In this document: in pieces, positions 17,614 to 26,630 of the stretch | Numbering within the stretch: position 1 is the stretch's first letter | Layout: each line of letters opens with the position of its first letter | From: Pseudomonadota bacterium | GTDB taxonomy: Bacteria; Pseudomonadota; Gammaproteobacteria; Pseudomonadales; Moraxellaceae | Assembly: GCA_023393635.1 (NCBI GenBank) | Contig: JAEWKT010000013.1 | Location: 4,824-68,823, forward strand | DNA: 64,000 bases | Direction: 5' to 3' | The notes under the pieces: generated by a model | The model's database searches: none | What the model was told of the DNA's origin: nothing | The model's input: the letters and a program-made list of their open reading frames with translations, nothing else | Program-made: the position numbers and the translations under genes

Positions 17614-19998
17614 ATGAATACTCGCAATTTTGCCCTAACAGCCTTGTCAGCTAGTATATTATTACTTATTAATCCAGCTTATGCGCTTCAGGCATTACAA
17701 GACAAAGATTTACGCCAAATTGATGGTCAAGATGGTATTCATATTACCACAGAATACAGTCAGGCTGATATTGAGAAGTTATACTGGGAGGACAAAACAG
17801 GCACGGCTGGTAATGTTGAGCAAACATTACGTGCTACAGTCAATGGGTTGAAGATTAGAGATACTAATGCAAATGATGGATATAATTTAGGAACTACTAT
17901 AAAAATTGATGCGGGTAGTAATGGCGCTACAGCAGGTATGGATTTCAAGCTAAGCAGCAACCCCTCTACTATTTCTATAGATAGTTTTAAAATCTGTAAT
18001 ACTGCAGGTACGCCTGTATGTGGTAGCTCACTGGGCAGCATGGCTATTCAATCGGCTTCGCCACTATATATAGGTTTAAAAACCTCTGAAGGCTTATTCA
18101 GTGAAACTTCCCAGGCTGAACTTAACTTGGGTTTAAATAATATTAACATCTATTTAGGACAAAAGCAGACAGTTGCCGCTACCACGCAGAACCAGCTTAT
18201 TTTGAAGAATTTTAATTTTAACTTTACGGGTAAAGGGGTTGTTTTTGTTAATGATACTGAGGGATTAAAACTACAGACCAATATTGGAAATCTAGCAACA
18301 GTTAAGGCCGATAGCACCCAAACACCAAATGCTACCTATGGTTATGTTGACTTAACTCGGGTTGATGACCCTAATAAAACTTTTTTAAGCAACGGCACAT
18401 ATGGTGGTACTAATGCTGGCTTAAATCTAGAGTTTATGACCAAGTCTAATGTAGATATGAGTCAGAGCAATCCTTATGGTCTGGAACAAGCTAAAGGACT
18501 TATCCGTGTAGGCGCCAGTGGACGAATTGTAAATGGATATTTACAGGTAAGAGGTACAGATGCACGCGACGCTCTAAATGGAGGGCCACTGGGCTTTGCT
18601 ACAACGGGTAGCTTGACAGAAACTTCTGGTACGAACGCTACTGTAATGGGATCTAGTGGTATAGCCTTTCGTATGAAAGGAGACTTTACTAAAGAAAATG
18701 ATAGTATGCTTGGCTCAGATGGAAAAGCAACCACTCTGGAAATCGGTGGAGCAGGACTAAATACTTTTGGTTTTGAATTTGGCAACCTAAGTCCGCTAGT
18801 ATCTGGTAGCTCAGAGCGGGCTTATTTTGATAGTGGTAATGTTTATCTGAATCTGGCTAATACGCGCCATTTACAAATGCCAGAAAATACCGTTCTTCAA
18901 ACGTCACGTTTTGGTGGGACAACCAATACTTTCTTGACCTCTACAGATGACTATAAGCAACAAATTCACAATTTAAGCGAAAACCCATATAGTCTGGTAA
19001 TGGCAATTCGTGGGGCTGACTTTCAGGCAATATCGAAGCGCGGACGTTTTACTTCAAGCAGTGGGGTAAGTGCAGGCAATGCAATTGCCGAAAATGCAGG
19101 CCTTGATAACCAGTGGGGTTTAGGTTTGCCTTTTTATAATTTAAACGCTAATCTTGCTATGTATGCTACAACCTATAATGGTACTGTATTTACTTTAAAC
19201 AATACAACTAATACTGTCAGCAAATCTACGGTAAGTGGTGCTGAGCGTTTAGGCTTTGCTTTAGGTTTAAGTGTTGAAGGTAAGAGTAGCGATGGTAGTA
19301 AAACTACCTCCATTATGGTAATCGATGGGGGAGACAGGGATTCAGGTGCTTCAGGCATTCAGCCAACAGATTATTACATAGGCCTGCGCAACATTGATAT
19401 GTTGTTGAATGGTTACGGTAGTATTGGTTTTGAAAATGGCAATTTAAACGTGGCTTTACCAAACCTATTAATGGTGATGGCAGCAGAAGTAGCTGCAGGC
19501 TATTTGCCTGGCGCTAAGTACAAATCTACGGGCGCAACTGTACCTTTAAATAATTTTAATCTGAACAAGGATGTCCTGTTCGGTTTAAAAATCAAGCTAT
19601 TGGGTGATATGAATTTTGCCTTAGTTCCCAATAATGAAATTTCAGCTACCAATGGTAACCGCTTATCAATCATTGGTGAATATAAGCTAACAGATGGAAC
19701 GGTACAGTTGAGCGATCCAATTGATAACTCAATGATTGGTTTCGACAACATGTCTGGTCTTATCAGTTTTAATAACGCTATTGTTATTAACAAAGATAAT
19801 GTAGGCTTTAATTATAGCTTTGATTTTAATCCAGCAGGCCAAACACCAGCTGATCGAGCAGCGAATGTTTTTAAAGTACAGGATATCAACTTTTACCCCC
19901 CTGTGAATTCTATCAATAACCGTGGTCAGCGCTTAGGTGAAATGGTAATCACGGGAGGGCGAATGACGGCCGAAATGACACTTAAACCACGTAATTGA
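17614..19998 (+). CDS. Exported fil-like protein C
   Basis: A 794-aa exported protein. The signal peptide (ASILLLINPAYA) is followed by LQALQDKDLRQIDGQDG, the same motif as its neighbours, then a long region of alternating short hydrophobic and polar stretches typical of beta-strand-rich surface or outer-membrane proteins. The whole chain is Gly/Asn/Thr-rich. Two start options exist: ATG 17599 (AAGGGA upstream) and ATG 17614 (AAGGAA upstream). The second gives the cleaner signal peptide. Probably related to Acinetobacter Fil/DUF6160 proteins; no enzymatic domain is visible. Confidence 0.73.
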   Translation: MNTRNFALTALSASILLLINPAYALQALQDKDLRQIDGQDGIHITTEYSQADIEKLYWEDKTGTAGNVEQTLRATVNGLKIRDTNANDGYNLGTTIKIDAGSNGATAGMDFKLSSNPSTISIDSFKICNTAGTPVCGSSLGSMAIQSASPLYIGLKTSEGLFSETSQAELNLGLNNINIYLGQKQTVAATTQNQLILKNFNFNFTGKGVVFVNDTEGLKLQTNIGNLATVKADSTQTPNATYGYVDLTRVDDPNKTFLSNGTYGGTNAGLNLEFMTKSNVDMSQSNPYGLEQAKGLIRVGASGRIVNGYLQVRGTDARDALNGGPLGFATTGSLTETSGTNATVMGSSGIAFRMKGDFTKENDSMLGSDGKATTLEIGGAGLNTFGFEFGNLSPLVSGSSERAYFDSGNVYLNLANTRHLQMPENTVLQTSRFGGTTNTFLTSTDDYKQQIHNLSENPYSLVMAIRGADFQAISKRGRFTSSSGVSAGNAIAENAGLDNQWGLGLPFYNLNANLAMYATTYNGTVFTLNNTTNTVSKSTVSGAERLGFALGLSVEGKSSDGSKTTSIMVIDGGDRDSGASGIQPTDYYIGLRNIDMLLNGYGSIGFENGNLNVALPNLLMVMAAEVAAGYLPGAKYKSTGATVPLNNFNLNKDVLFGLKIKLLGDMNFALVPNNEISATNGNRLSIIGEYKLTDGTVQLSDPIDNSMIGFDNMSGLISFNNAIVINKDNVGFNYSFDFNPAGQTPADRAANVFKVQDINFYPPVNSINNRGQRLGEMVITGGRMTAEMTLKPRN

Positions 19999-20052
19999 CC
20001 AAAATGTTTGGCAGTATCATAAAGTAATAGGCAGTATTAAAGGATGAGTAAG

Positions 20053-21696
20053 ATGACGTACAGCTTAAGGAAAACAGCGTTAATTTCCAGTTTATGCGCT
20101 GTAATGTATCCAGCTATCACCATGGCAAATAGTAACATGGTTTCGCTTACAGATGATGAAATGGCTGCTGAAACGGGTCAGGCTTTGTTATCACTGGCTT
20201 ATACAGCACCTAGTGGTTCGGGTACAGGTGCCAATTATACTGATTATGGCTATTATAAATTGGGTATGGAAGCCAAAATGGAACTTAATGCCAATATTCG
20301 CTCACTACAATTAGGTTGTGGGGGCAGAAATGGACCTGGTAACTGTGATATCGACATTGAAAATTTATCTTTATCTGGTCCTGCAGATGGTAGAGCTACT
20401 AGTAATATCGTAGCTGATAATGGTGCGCCAGAATGGTCTCAAGGAAGAGCCAATACTAGTGCATTATTAACCAACCCATTTATTGAGTTTGCGATCAAAA
20501 ATCCTAACAGTGCATCTACTCGCGAGGTAGTAGGTTTTCGTCTCAGTGCCGAAGATATTTTAGGCCATATGTCAGCAGGCACAGTAAATGATATAGACAG
20601 TAATGGTTTATCTACTGGCGGAGGTATTAAGTCCTTCAGTGGTTATATTAAGGTAGGCACTACACCAGTTACAGCTTCTACTCAACAGGCCATATTTGGT
20701 ACAACAGAAGATCAGGCGATTGCTGCTAACGTCAGCATTGATTTGCTATTGGGTAAAGCTAATAAGACAGCTCAAACCAACGTCAACCTAATGACTCCAG
20801 GGCGTACAGGCTATAAAGCGCCTGATGGCAGTAATACTAATATCTATAAATATAATGGCACGCCAATCTGGGGAATTAATGTTCCCTCTCAAACCGTTAA
20901 TTTTGATTTTCCTCAAACTGCGGTGACAGGAAACCGGATGTCACAGCTTAATCTGGTAGTGCGTGACGTGCCAGTGGGTGAAGCTTTAGGTTCAGATGGT
21001 AAAAAGCGTATTGCAATTGGTCGCGACAGCGGAGGGATCAGTATGATTCTGAGTAGTCCAGCGGCTGGTCTGGTGGATGCAGCAACTTTCTTTATGGGGT
21101 CAAATAATAACAATGGTACGGTAGCTGCTTGTTCGGCAACTTATCGCCCTGGTGACTGTTCTTATATCACTGATCTACAGGCTAACGTAACTGTTAAACA
21201 AAACTTTAACCTCATACATAATTTGCCTCTCACTTCTGGTGGCTATTTATCATTACAAAAAGAGGCGTTGCGCTGGCCAGGCAGTGCAAGTGCTTTTACT
21301 TATAATACCGCAACCAAAGTTTATACTGATCGAGCAGATAACTACAATCCAACAGATGTAGAAGTGATGAATTATGGTGATATTGCCCAGCCTGGATGGT
21401 GGATGTCATTTAAAGATCCTTTAGATTTTGGAGCACTAAACCCGACTACTGGTATTCCAATGGACGATGTGCTGCCTCAACTGGCAACTTATATTACTGA
21501 TTATTTATCTCAGAATATAATTAATGTAGGTTTTGGAGACGCTATAGGTGCATTATTCGGCTCGCCTTTATATAAAGGGTTGGGTGATATTCAGCTTGCA
21601 GCTGATGCGCGAGCGGTAATGGTGCTTGAGAATCTTTTACTGGATGGTAATCAGAAGGCAGTAGCTAACTGTTTTGGTGGCTTAAAATTCTGTTAA
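20053..21696 (+). CDS. Exported fil-like protein D
   Basis: A 547-aa exported protein, last of the tandem four. A signal peptide (ISSLCAVMYPAITMA) precedes SLTDDEMAAETGQALLSL, the most divergent version of the motif (the second Gly is replaced). The mature part is beta-like and contains a few Cys pairs. The C-terminus ends in NCFGGLKFC. AAAGG lies 9 nt before the ATG at 20053 but abuts the ATG at 20044, so I prefer the later start. It lies 54 nt after gene C and is followed by an inverted repeat, then the halogenase-like gene. Confidence 0.72.
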   Translation: MTYSLRKTALISSLCAVMYPAITMANSNMVSLTDDEMAAETGQALLSLAYTAPSGSGTGANYTDYGYYKLGMEAKMELNANIRSLQLGCGGRNGPGNCDIDIENLSLSGPADGRATSNIVADNGAPEWSQGRANTSALLTNPFIEFAIKNPNSASTREVVGFRLSAEDILGHMSAGTVNDIDSNGLSTGGGIKSFSGYIKVGTTPVTASTQQAIFGTTEDQAIAANVSIDLLLGKANKTAQTNVNLMTPGRTGYKAPDGSNTNIYKYNGTPIWGINVPSQTVNFDFPQTAVTGNRMSQLNLVVRDVPVGEALGSDGKKRIAIGRDSGGISMILSSPAAGLVDAATFFMGSNNNNGTVAACSATYRPGDCSYITDLQANVTVKQNFNLIHNLPLTSGGYLSLQKEALRWPGSASAFTYNTATKVYTDRADNYNPTDVEVMNYGDIAQPGWWMSFKDPLDFGALNPTTGIPMDDVLPQLATYITDYLSQNIINVGFGDAIGALFGSPLYKGLGDIQLAADARAVMVLENLLLDGNQKAVANCFGGLKFC

Positions 21697-21752
21697 TTTA
21701 ATTGTTATAAAGTTTATGCTGATCAGTTAAGTGTTAAAGAGAATTTTCATTC

Positions 21753-21793
21753 TTTAAGTAAACTAAGCTATGAAGAGGCATGGTTTACTTAAA
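21753..21793. terminator. Inverted repeat between the fil-like genes and the halogenase-like gene
   Basis: A perfect 11-bp stem TTTAAGTAAAC/GTTTACTTAAA with a 19-nt loop, 56 nt after the last fil-like stop. No T-run follows, so it could be a partial terminator, a processing site or an operator for the next gene. Confidence 0.45.
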
Positions 21794-21872
21794 AAGCTTA
21801 AGAAATAGCACCTATTGTCGCATCAGAAATAGCAGTTGGTTAGGTCGCTATTTATTATGTAGTGAGTAAGAA

Positions 21873-23384
21873 ATGTTAAATCTACGTGGCATAGAGCGCA
21901 TATGCATACTTGGTGGAGGAACAGCTGGCTGGTTTGCAGCTTTACACCTACGGCAGATTTTTAGCCAAAACGTTGAGGTAATGGTTGTTTCTTCTCCTGA
22001 AATTCCAATTGTAGGTGTTGGTGAGGGAGGGGTACTTAATTTTATTAATGCATTAAATAAGCTTAATATACCACTCCTTGATTTTATGCAGCAAACAGGC
22101 GCAGTACATAAACTTGGTTTTGTTTATGAAGGGTGGCGGGAAAGTTATCATAATTCTAAGGATTATTTTTATCATATGTTCCCTGTAGAGAGAGCTGCAA
22201 ATGAAGAGATTTTTTGGTATGAAAATGGCTACTTTCCAGTATTTTCTCTACTAGCAAATAACGATATTCCTATTTCTTATTTTGTTGACTCTATTGCATT
22301 AAGAGAAAAAAATATTTCTCAAAATGAATTGACAAAAATGTTTATAAATCAACAAAATAAAAACTTTGGCTCTTCTTTTCATTTTGATACTTATAAAGTA
22401 GGTCAATACTTGAGAAAAATTGCCCTACAGCGCGGAATTGTTCATAAAGAGGGAAGTTTTCAGGATATAGTACAAGATGCACAAACAGGCTTAGTCTCTG
22501 CTCTGCTTGTAGATGATCAGCAAATTTCTGTCAATTTTGTTGTAGATGCTTCAGGGTTTTCGAGGCAAATTTTAGGAAAGAAATTACATGCCAAATGGCA
22601 ATCTTTTAAAGATTATCTACCAATAAACTCTGCTATCCCTTTTCATTTAGAGCATAAAAAAGCACATCCAGATTTAGTGACACGAGCCACAGCCATGAAT
22701 GCGGGATGGACTTGGCAGATTCCATCTCAAGAGCGGATTGGGGCGGGTTATGTTTTTGATCGAAACTATATTACACCTGATAAGGCAGTTGTCGAATTAG
22801 AGCAATGGCTGGGACACTTTATTGACCCAATCCGAGTTATTGAGTTTGAAGCTGGATTTTATGAGAATGTTTGGCAAGGTAATGTGATGGCAGTTGGCTT
22901 GGCTTCTGGATTTGTAGAACCATTAGAGGCAAGCTCAATTGGGCAGATGCTACAACAGCTAGATTTTTTTACAAAAGTTGTAGTGGAATGTAATGGTATT
23001 ATTTCAACTAAAAATATAGAATTTTTTAATTGGCAAAACATGCAGGGTTGGCACGGTATACGTGATTTTATCCGTATGCATTATGATACGAAGCGCTCGG
23101 ATACGCCATTTTGGCAAATGGTACAAAACTTAAAGTTTTCTGATGATTATCGATTCTTTAAAGAGTGTTGGCAGTATCGCACACCAAGAACTGTAGATTT
23201 TGTAAACTATGAAATGGATAACTTGTTACAGTTTGGGCTTTATAGCTGGTTCGCTATCGGTCAGGCTTTAAGAATTATCAAACCAGAATCCACTACAGTC
23301 GAATTAGTAGCTTTATCCCCTGAAAAAAAGCAAAAACTAGCTCAGTATTTAGAAGATATAAAAAGGAAGTTGTTAATTAATTAG
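21873..23384 (+). CDS. Flavin-dependent halogenase-like protein (tryptophan halogenase family)
   Basis: FAD-dependent enzyme of the PF04820 type, 503 aa. The FAD-binding GGGTAGW is at 14-20. VGVGEGG is at 48-53, the Lys equivalent to PrnA Lys79 is Lys80 in GAVHKLG, and the halogenase signature W-x-W-x-I-P is at 279-284. The catalytic Glu is Glu352 in EPLEAS, and DTPFW follows later as in PrnA. The residue after the catalytic Glu is Ala where PrnA has Ser. These features fit a working halogenase, but the substrate cannot be read from sequence and no flavin reductase lies nearby. Context is four exported fil-like proteins upstream on the same strand, across 176 bp. The gene looks more AT-rich than the housekeeping genes, hinting at transfer. 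Confidence 0.83.
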   Translation: MLNLRGIERICILGGGTAGWFAALHLRQIFSQNVEVMVVSSPEIPIVGVGEGGVLNFINALNKLNIPLLDFMQQTGAVHKLGFVYEGWRESYHNSKDYFYHMFPVERAANEEIFWYENGYFPVFSLLANNDIPISYFVDSIALREKNISQNELTKMFINQQNKNFGSSFHFDTYKVGQYLRKIALQRGIVHKEGSFQDIVQDAQTGLVSALLVDDQQISVNFVVDASGFSRQILGKKLHAKWQSFKDYLPINSAIPFHLEHKKAHPDLVTRATAMNAGWTWQIPSQERIGAGYVFDRNYITPDKAVVELEQWLGHFIDPIRVIEFEAGFYENVWQGNVMAVGLASGFVEPLEASSIGQMLQQLDFFTKVVVECNGIISTKNIEFFNWQNMQGWHGIRDFIRMHYDTKRSDTPFWQMVQNLKFSDDYRFFKECWQYRTPRTVDFVNYEMDNLLQFGLYSWFAIGQALRIIKPESTTVELVALSPEKKQKLAQYLEDIKRKLLIN

Positions 23385-23656
23385 GAGGTATTATCAATTG
23401 AGCCAGATGAGGGTGATATTAGTTAATATAGGCAATAGTTTTATTTACAATTTGTTGATCCTATAGCCTATTTATATGTTCTTTGAAAAAATCTTGGATG
23501 TGTTCAGATTTTGGCTTTTATAATGAAAAATCAAAATTTGATATTAAATCCCTAAGCAGCGCCTTTATTGTAAATTATAAGTATGTGCAAAGCATCGTTA
23601 CTGACTTCTAAATGTTTATCGTTGATAGTGATTAATATAAACTATGCCAATAAGCT
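23385..23656. other. Intergenic region, no gene seen
   Basis: AT-rich, with stops in all frames. No clear promoter, repeat or RNA structure is seen before the terminator at 23657. Confidence 0.5.
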
Positions 23657-23691
23657 AAGCAAATAGTCACTTGAACGTACTATTTGCTTAT
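23657..23691. terminator. Hairpin downstream of cysN
   Basis: A perfect 12-bp stem TAAGCAAATAGT/ACTATTTGCTTA with an 11-nt loop, 14 nt past the cysN stop. It may end both cysN and the convergent halogenase-like transcript. Confidence 0.65.
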
Positions 23692-23704
23692 TAAAATTAA
23701 AACA

Positions 23705-25333
23705 TTACAACTGCACAAACTCTCCAATTTGCTCCACAGCTTGTTCAATACCTGTTGCAGTCACACGAGAGTCAGCCTGAGCTTGCTCGCCAACCAACAC
23801 AGCAATGCCTGTACTACGCAATAGTGCAATCTCAGCATCAGTTAAGTTCGGCTTAACCAGTGCCACAATTCCACGTTGCAATAGTAAACGTTCTAGTGCT
23901 TCACCTTGCTCTAGCAAGTCAGCTGTTAAGCCTAATACCGCAGGTTTTTGTCCTAAAAGTGCGGCACGTTCTTCGCTAGTTACTGCGTGTTGTTGATTAG
24001 ATTGCTGCACGCACTCTTCAATCATGCCCGCGCCAATGGTCACGTTGCTTAGGCGGTCAATGAAAATAAATGCACCGGTGTAACGGCTATCTAAATAGCG
24101 GTCAAACACGATAGGCGCGTTAAATTCAATGACCACATCGGCAATACCATTTAGCTCTACCTGTTCGGCTGTATTACGCTCCAGGCTGTTTACATCAATG
24201 CGATAGTTAATTTGGCTAACTACTGCAGGGACGTTTTGCGTGCCAACCTTGATGTTATATAGCTTGCCCTTAACTAGTGGATGCTCTGTCATCCACACGA
24301 CTGTGGCACGTACAGCCTGAGAGATTTGGGGCAGTGCCTCTGCATGCGTAATCATGTTACCGCGGCTGATGTCAATTTCATCAGTTAGCGTTAAGGTCAC
24401 GGCCTGACCAGCAACGGCTTGTTCCAGGTTACCATCATAGGTGACGATATCTTTGACGCGACTACGCTTACCAGAAGGCAAAGCCACAATTTCATCACCA
24501 GGGCGTACGCTACCAAGGGCAATAGTCCCTGCAAAACCACGGAAATCGAGGTGCGGGCGATTCACGTATTGCACAGGAAAGCGAAAGTCTTTTTTGCTGG
24601 TATCGCGGTTAATTTGCACGCTCTCTAAGATGCTCATCAAGGTTTGACCTTGATTGCCATCGTTTTGATACCAGGGTGTATGTTCGGACACATTCACCAC
24701 ATTGTCGCCATTTAAGGCAGAAAGCGGTACAAAGCGAATATCAGTCGGGACGCGTTCGCCCAGTTGCTTGGTAAATTCTAAATAATCTGCCTGAATTTCC
24801 TTAAAACGGCTTTGGGAATATTCCACTAAGTCCATTTTATTGACAGCAATCACCAAGTGCTTAATGCCTAATAACGCTGCAATATAACTGTGACGGCGCG
24901 TTTGGGTTTGCACGCCATGCCGCGCATCAATCAAAATAATGGCTAAGTCACAGGTGGACGCACCTGTTGCCATATTACGCGTATATTGTTCATGCCCTGG
25001 GGTATCGGCAATAATAAATTTACGCTTTTCGGTTGAAAAATAACGATAGGCTACGTCAATAGTAATGCCTTGCTCGCGCTCTGCTTGTAGGCCATCAACC
25101 AGTAATGCCAGGTCAGGTGCATCACCTGTGGTGCCTACTTTCTTGCTGTCGCGGGTAACAGCTTGCAGATGATCTTCATAAATCATTTTTGAATCATATA
25201 GCAAGCGGCCAATTAAGGTGCTTTTGCCGTCGTCGACATTACCGCAAGTTAAAAAGCGGAGCAGGTCTTTTTGTTCATGCTGCTTCAAATACGCCAAAAT
25301 ATCCTGGCTAATCAGCTCGGACTGATGAGACAT
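23705..25333 (-). CDS. cysN: Sulfate adenylyltransferase subunit 1 (GTPase subunit)
   Basis: Regulatory GTPase subunit of ATP sulfurylase, activating sulfate to APS with CysD. The translation-factor-like G domain shows GNVDDGKSTLIGRLL (G1), DTPGHEQYTRN (G3) and NKMD (G4), followed by two beta-barrel domains. At 542 aa it is clearly longer than E. coli CysN (about 475). The extra tail (from about VLGLTADLLEQGEALE onward) has no APS-kinase P-loop, so it is not a CysC fusion. GGAG precedes the ATG. cysD lies upstream across an unusually long 162-bp gap. Confidence 0.95.
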   Translation of the reverse strand: MSHQSELISQDILAYLKQHEQKDLLRFLTCGNVDDGKSTLIGRLLYDSKMIYEDHLQAVTRDSKKVGTTGDAPDLALLVDGLQAEREQGITIDVAYRYFSTEKRKFIIADTPGHEQYTRNMATGASTCDLAIILIDARHGVQTQTRRHSYIAALLGIKHLVIAVNKMDLVEYSQSRFKEIQADYLEFTKQLGERVPTDIRFVPLSALNGDNVVNVSEHTPWYQNDGNQGQTLMSILESVQINRDTSKKDFRFPVQYVNRPHLDFRGFAGTIALGSVRPGDEIVALPSGKRSRVKDIVTYDGNLEQAVAGQAVTLTLTDEIDISRGNMITHAEALPQISQAVRATVVWMTEHPLVKGKLYNIKVGTQNVPAVVSQINYRIDVNSLERNTAEQVELNGIADVVIEFNAPIVFDRYLDSRYTGAFIFIDRLSNVTIGAGMIEECVQQSNQQHAVTSEERAALLGQKPAVLGLTADLLEQGEALERLLLQRGIVALVKPNLTDAEIALLRSTGIAVLVGEQAQADSRVTATGIEQAVEQIGEFVQL

Positions 25334-25384
25334 TAGTAAAACTCCAATATTCTATAAGTTGCCTACATTAAGCTGGGAAAAGTG

Positions 25385-25495
25385 CAAGCAAGGAAGTCAG
25401 TGCAAGGCGGCATGAGGCTGGATAGGCAAAACAATGTTTCGCATTAACCTTCTTGCGCAAGGGTGAAACAATGTTTCACTAATCCTTGCTCATTC
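25385..25495. repeat. Palindrome cluster between cysD and cysN
   Basis: The 162-bp spacer contains a 17-bp near-perfect palindrome GTGAAACAATGTTTCAC (25463-25479), a second copy of its core AACAATGTTTC at 25430-25440, and between them the perfect palindrome CTTGCGCAAG (25452-25461). Short GTGCAAG(G) repeats precede it. It looks like a REP-like insertion into an operon whose two genes are normally only a few bases apart. Confidence 0.6.
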
Positions 25496-26404
25496 TTAGA
25501 AGTAGCCTTCCTGCTTTTTCTTTTCCATCGAACCAGATTCGTCATGATCAATCATACGACCCTGACGCTCCGAGCTGGTGGTGAGCAGCATTTCCTGAAT
25601 AATATCAGGCAGCGTCGCAGCAGTGGATTCAACCGCACCGGTTAATGGATAGCAGCCCAGCGTACGAAAACGGACTGATTTCATCTCGGGCACTTCGCCA
25701 TCACGTAATGGCATACGTTCATCATCCACCATAATCAGGGTGCCGTTGCGCTCAACCACTGGCCGTTCTGCCGCGTAATATAGTGGTACAATAGGAATTT
25801 GCTCAAGATAAATGTATTGCCAGATATCCAGTTCAGTCCAGTTGGACAATGGGAATACCCGAATACTTTCGCCCTTGTTCACTTTGCCGTTATAAATATT
25901 CCAAAGCTCAGGACGCTGATTTTTGGGATCCCAGCGATGTTTGCTATCACGGAAAGAATAAACACGCTCTTTGGCACGTGATTTTTCTTCATCACGGCGT
26001 GCGCCACCAAACGCTGCATCAAACTGATGTTTATCCAGTGCTTGCTTTAAGCCTTGCGTTTTCATGATGTCAGTATATTTAGAGCTGCCATGATCAAACG
26101 GGTTAATTCCTGCGTCACGGCCTTCTTTGTTCTGATGAACAATCAATTCAAGCCCAAGCCTTTTAGTTAGTTGATCCCGAAAGGCAATCATTTCTTTAAA
26201 TTTCCAGCCAGTATCCACATGCATTAATGGAAAAGGCAGCTTGGCAGGATAAAATGCTTTCATGGCCAAATGCAGCATCACTGCGGAGTCTTTACCAATG
26301 GAATACAGCATGACCGGATTATCAAATTCGGCCGCAACTTCACGAATAATGTGAATACTCTCAGCTTCAAGCTGTTTGAGATGAGTTAGTTTTTCCTCAG
26401 TCAT
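25496..26404 (-). CDS. cysD: Sulfate adenylyltransferase subunit 2
   Basis: Catalytic subunit of ATP sulfurylase (PP-loop ATPase superfamily), making APS from ATP and sulfate. The PP-loop is SIGKDSAVMLHLA; FGGARRDEEKSRAKER and VFPLSNWTELDIWQYI follow, and the C-terminus ends SMEKKKQEGYF as in E. coli. The frame opens at a TTG (26419), but the ATG at 26404 gives exactly the family's 302 aa. Encoded upstream of cysN on the same strand. Confidence 0.96.
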   Translation of the reverse strand: MTEEKLTHLKQLEAESIHIIREVAAEFDNPVMLYSIGKDSAVMLHLAMKAFYPAKLPFPLMHVDTGWKFKEMIAFRDQLTKRLGLELIVHQNKEGRDAGINPFDHGSSKYTDIMKTQGLKQALDKHQFDAAFGGARRDEEKSRAKERVYSFRDSKHRWDPKNQRPELWNIYNGKVNKGESIRVFPLSNWTELDIWQYIYLEQIPIVPLYYAAERPVVERNGTLIMVDDERMPLRDGEVPEMKSVRFRTLGCYPLTGAVESTAATLPDIIQEMLLTTSSERQGRMIDHDESGSMEKKKQEGYF

Positions 26405-26554
26405 TAATTTATCCAGCAAGAGGGAAGATAAAGATTAGGAGCAAAATGTTAGCATATATTGCCTTTAGCCGCTTGCTGCTTTAGCGCAAAATACCTGATA
26501 TCGCTTATTAAATTAAGTTCTATACTTATCATAAAATAAGATTTTGCAGGCATA

Positions 26555-26590
26555 AAAAAAGCAGAGTAACTATAAGAACTCTGCTTTTTT
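26555..26590 (-). terminator. Terminator downstream of rsfS
   Basis: A 13-bp stem AAAAAAGCAGAGT/ACTCTGCTTTTTT with a 10-nt loop. On the minus strand it lies 40 nt after the rsfS stop and separates it from cysD. Confidence 0.8.
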
Positions 26591-26630
26591 GGAGGCGATA
26601 ATCTATTATTTAGGGCAAGTGAACGATAGT

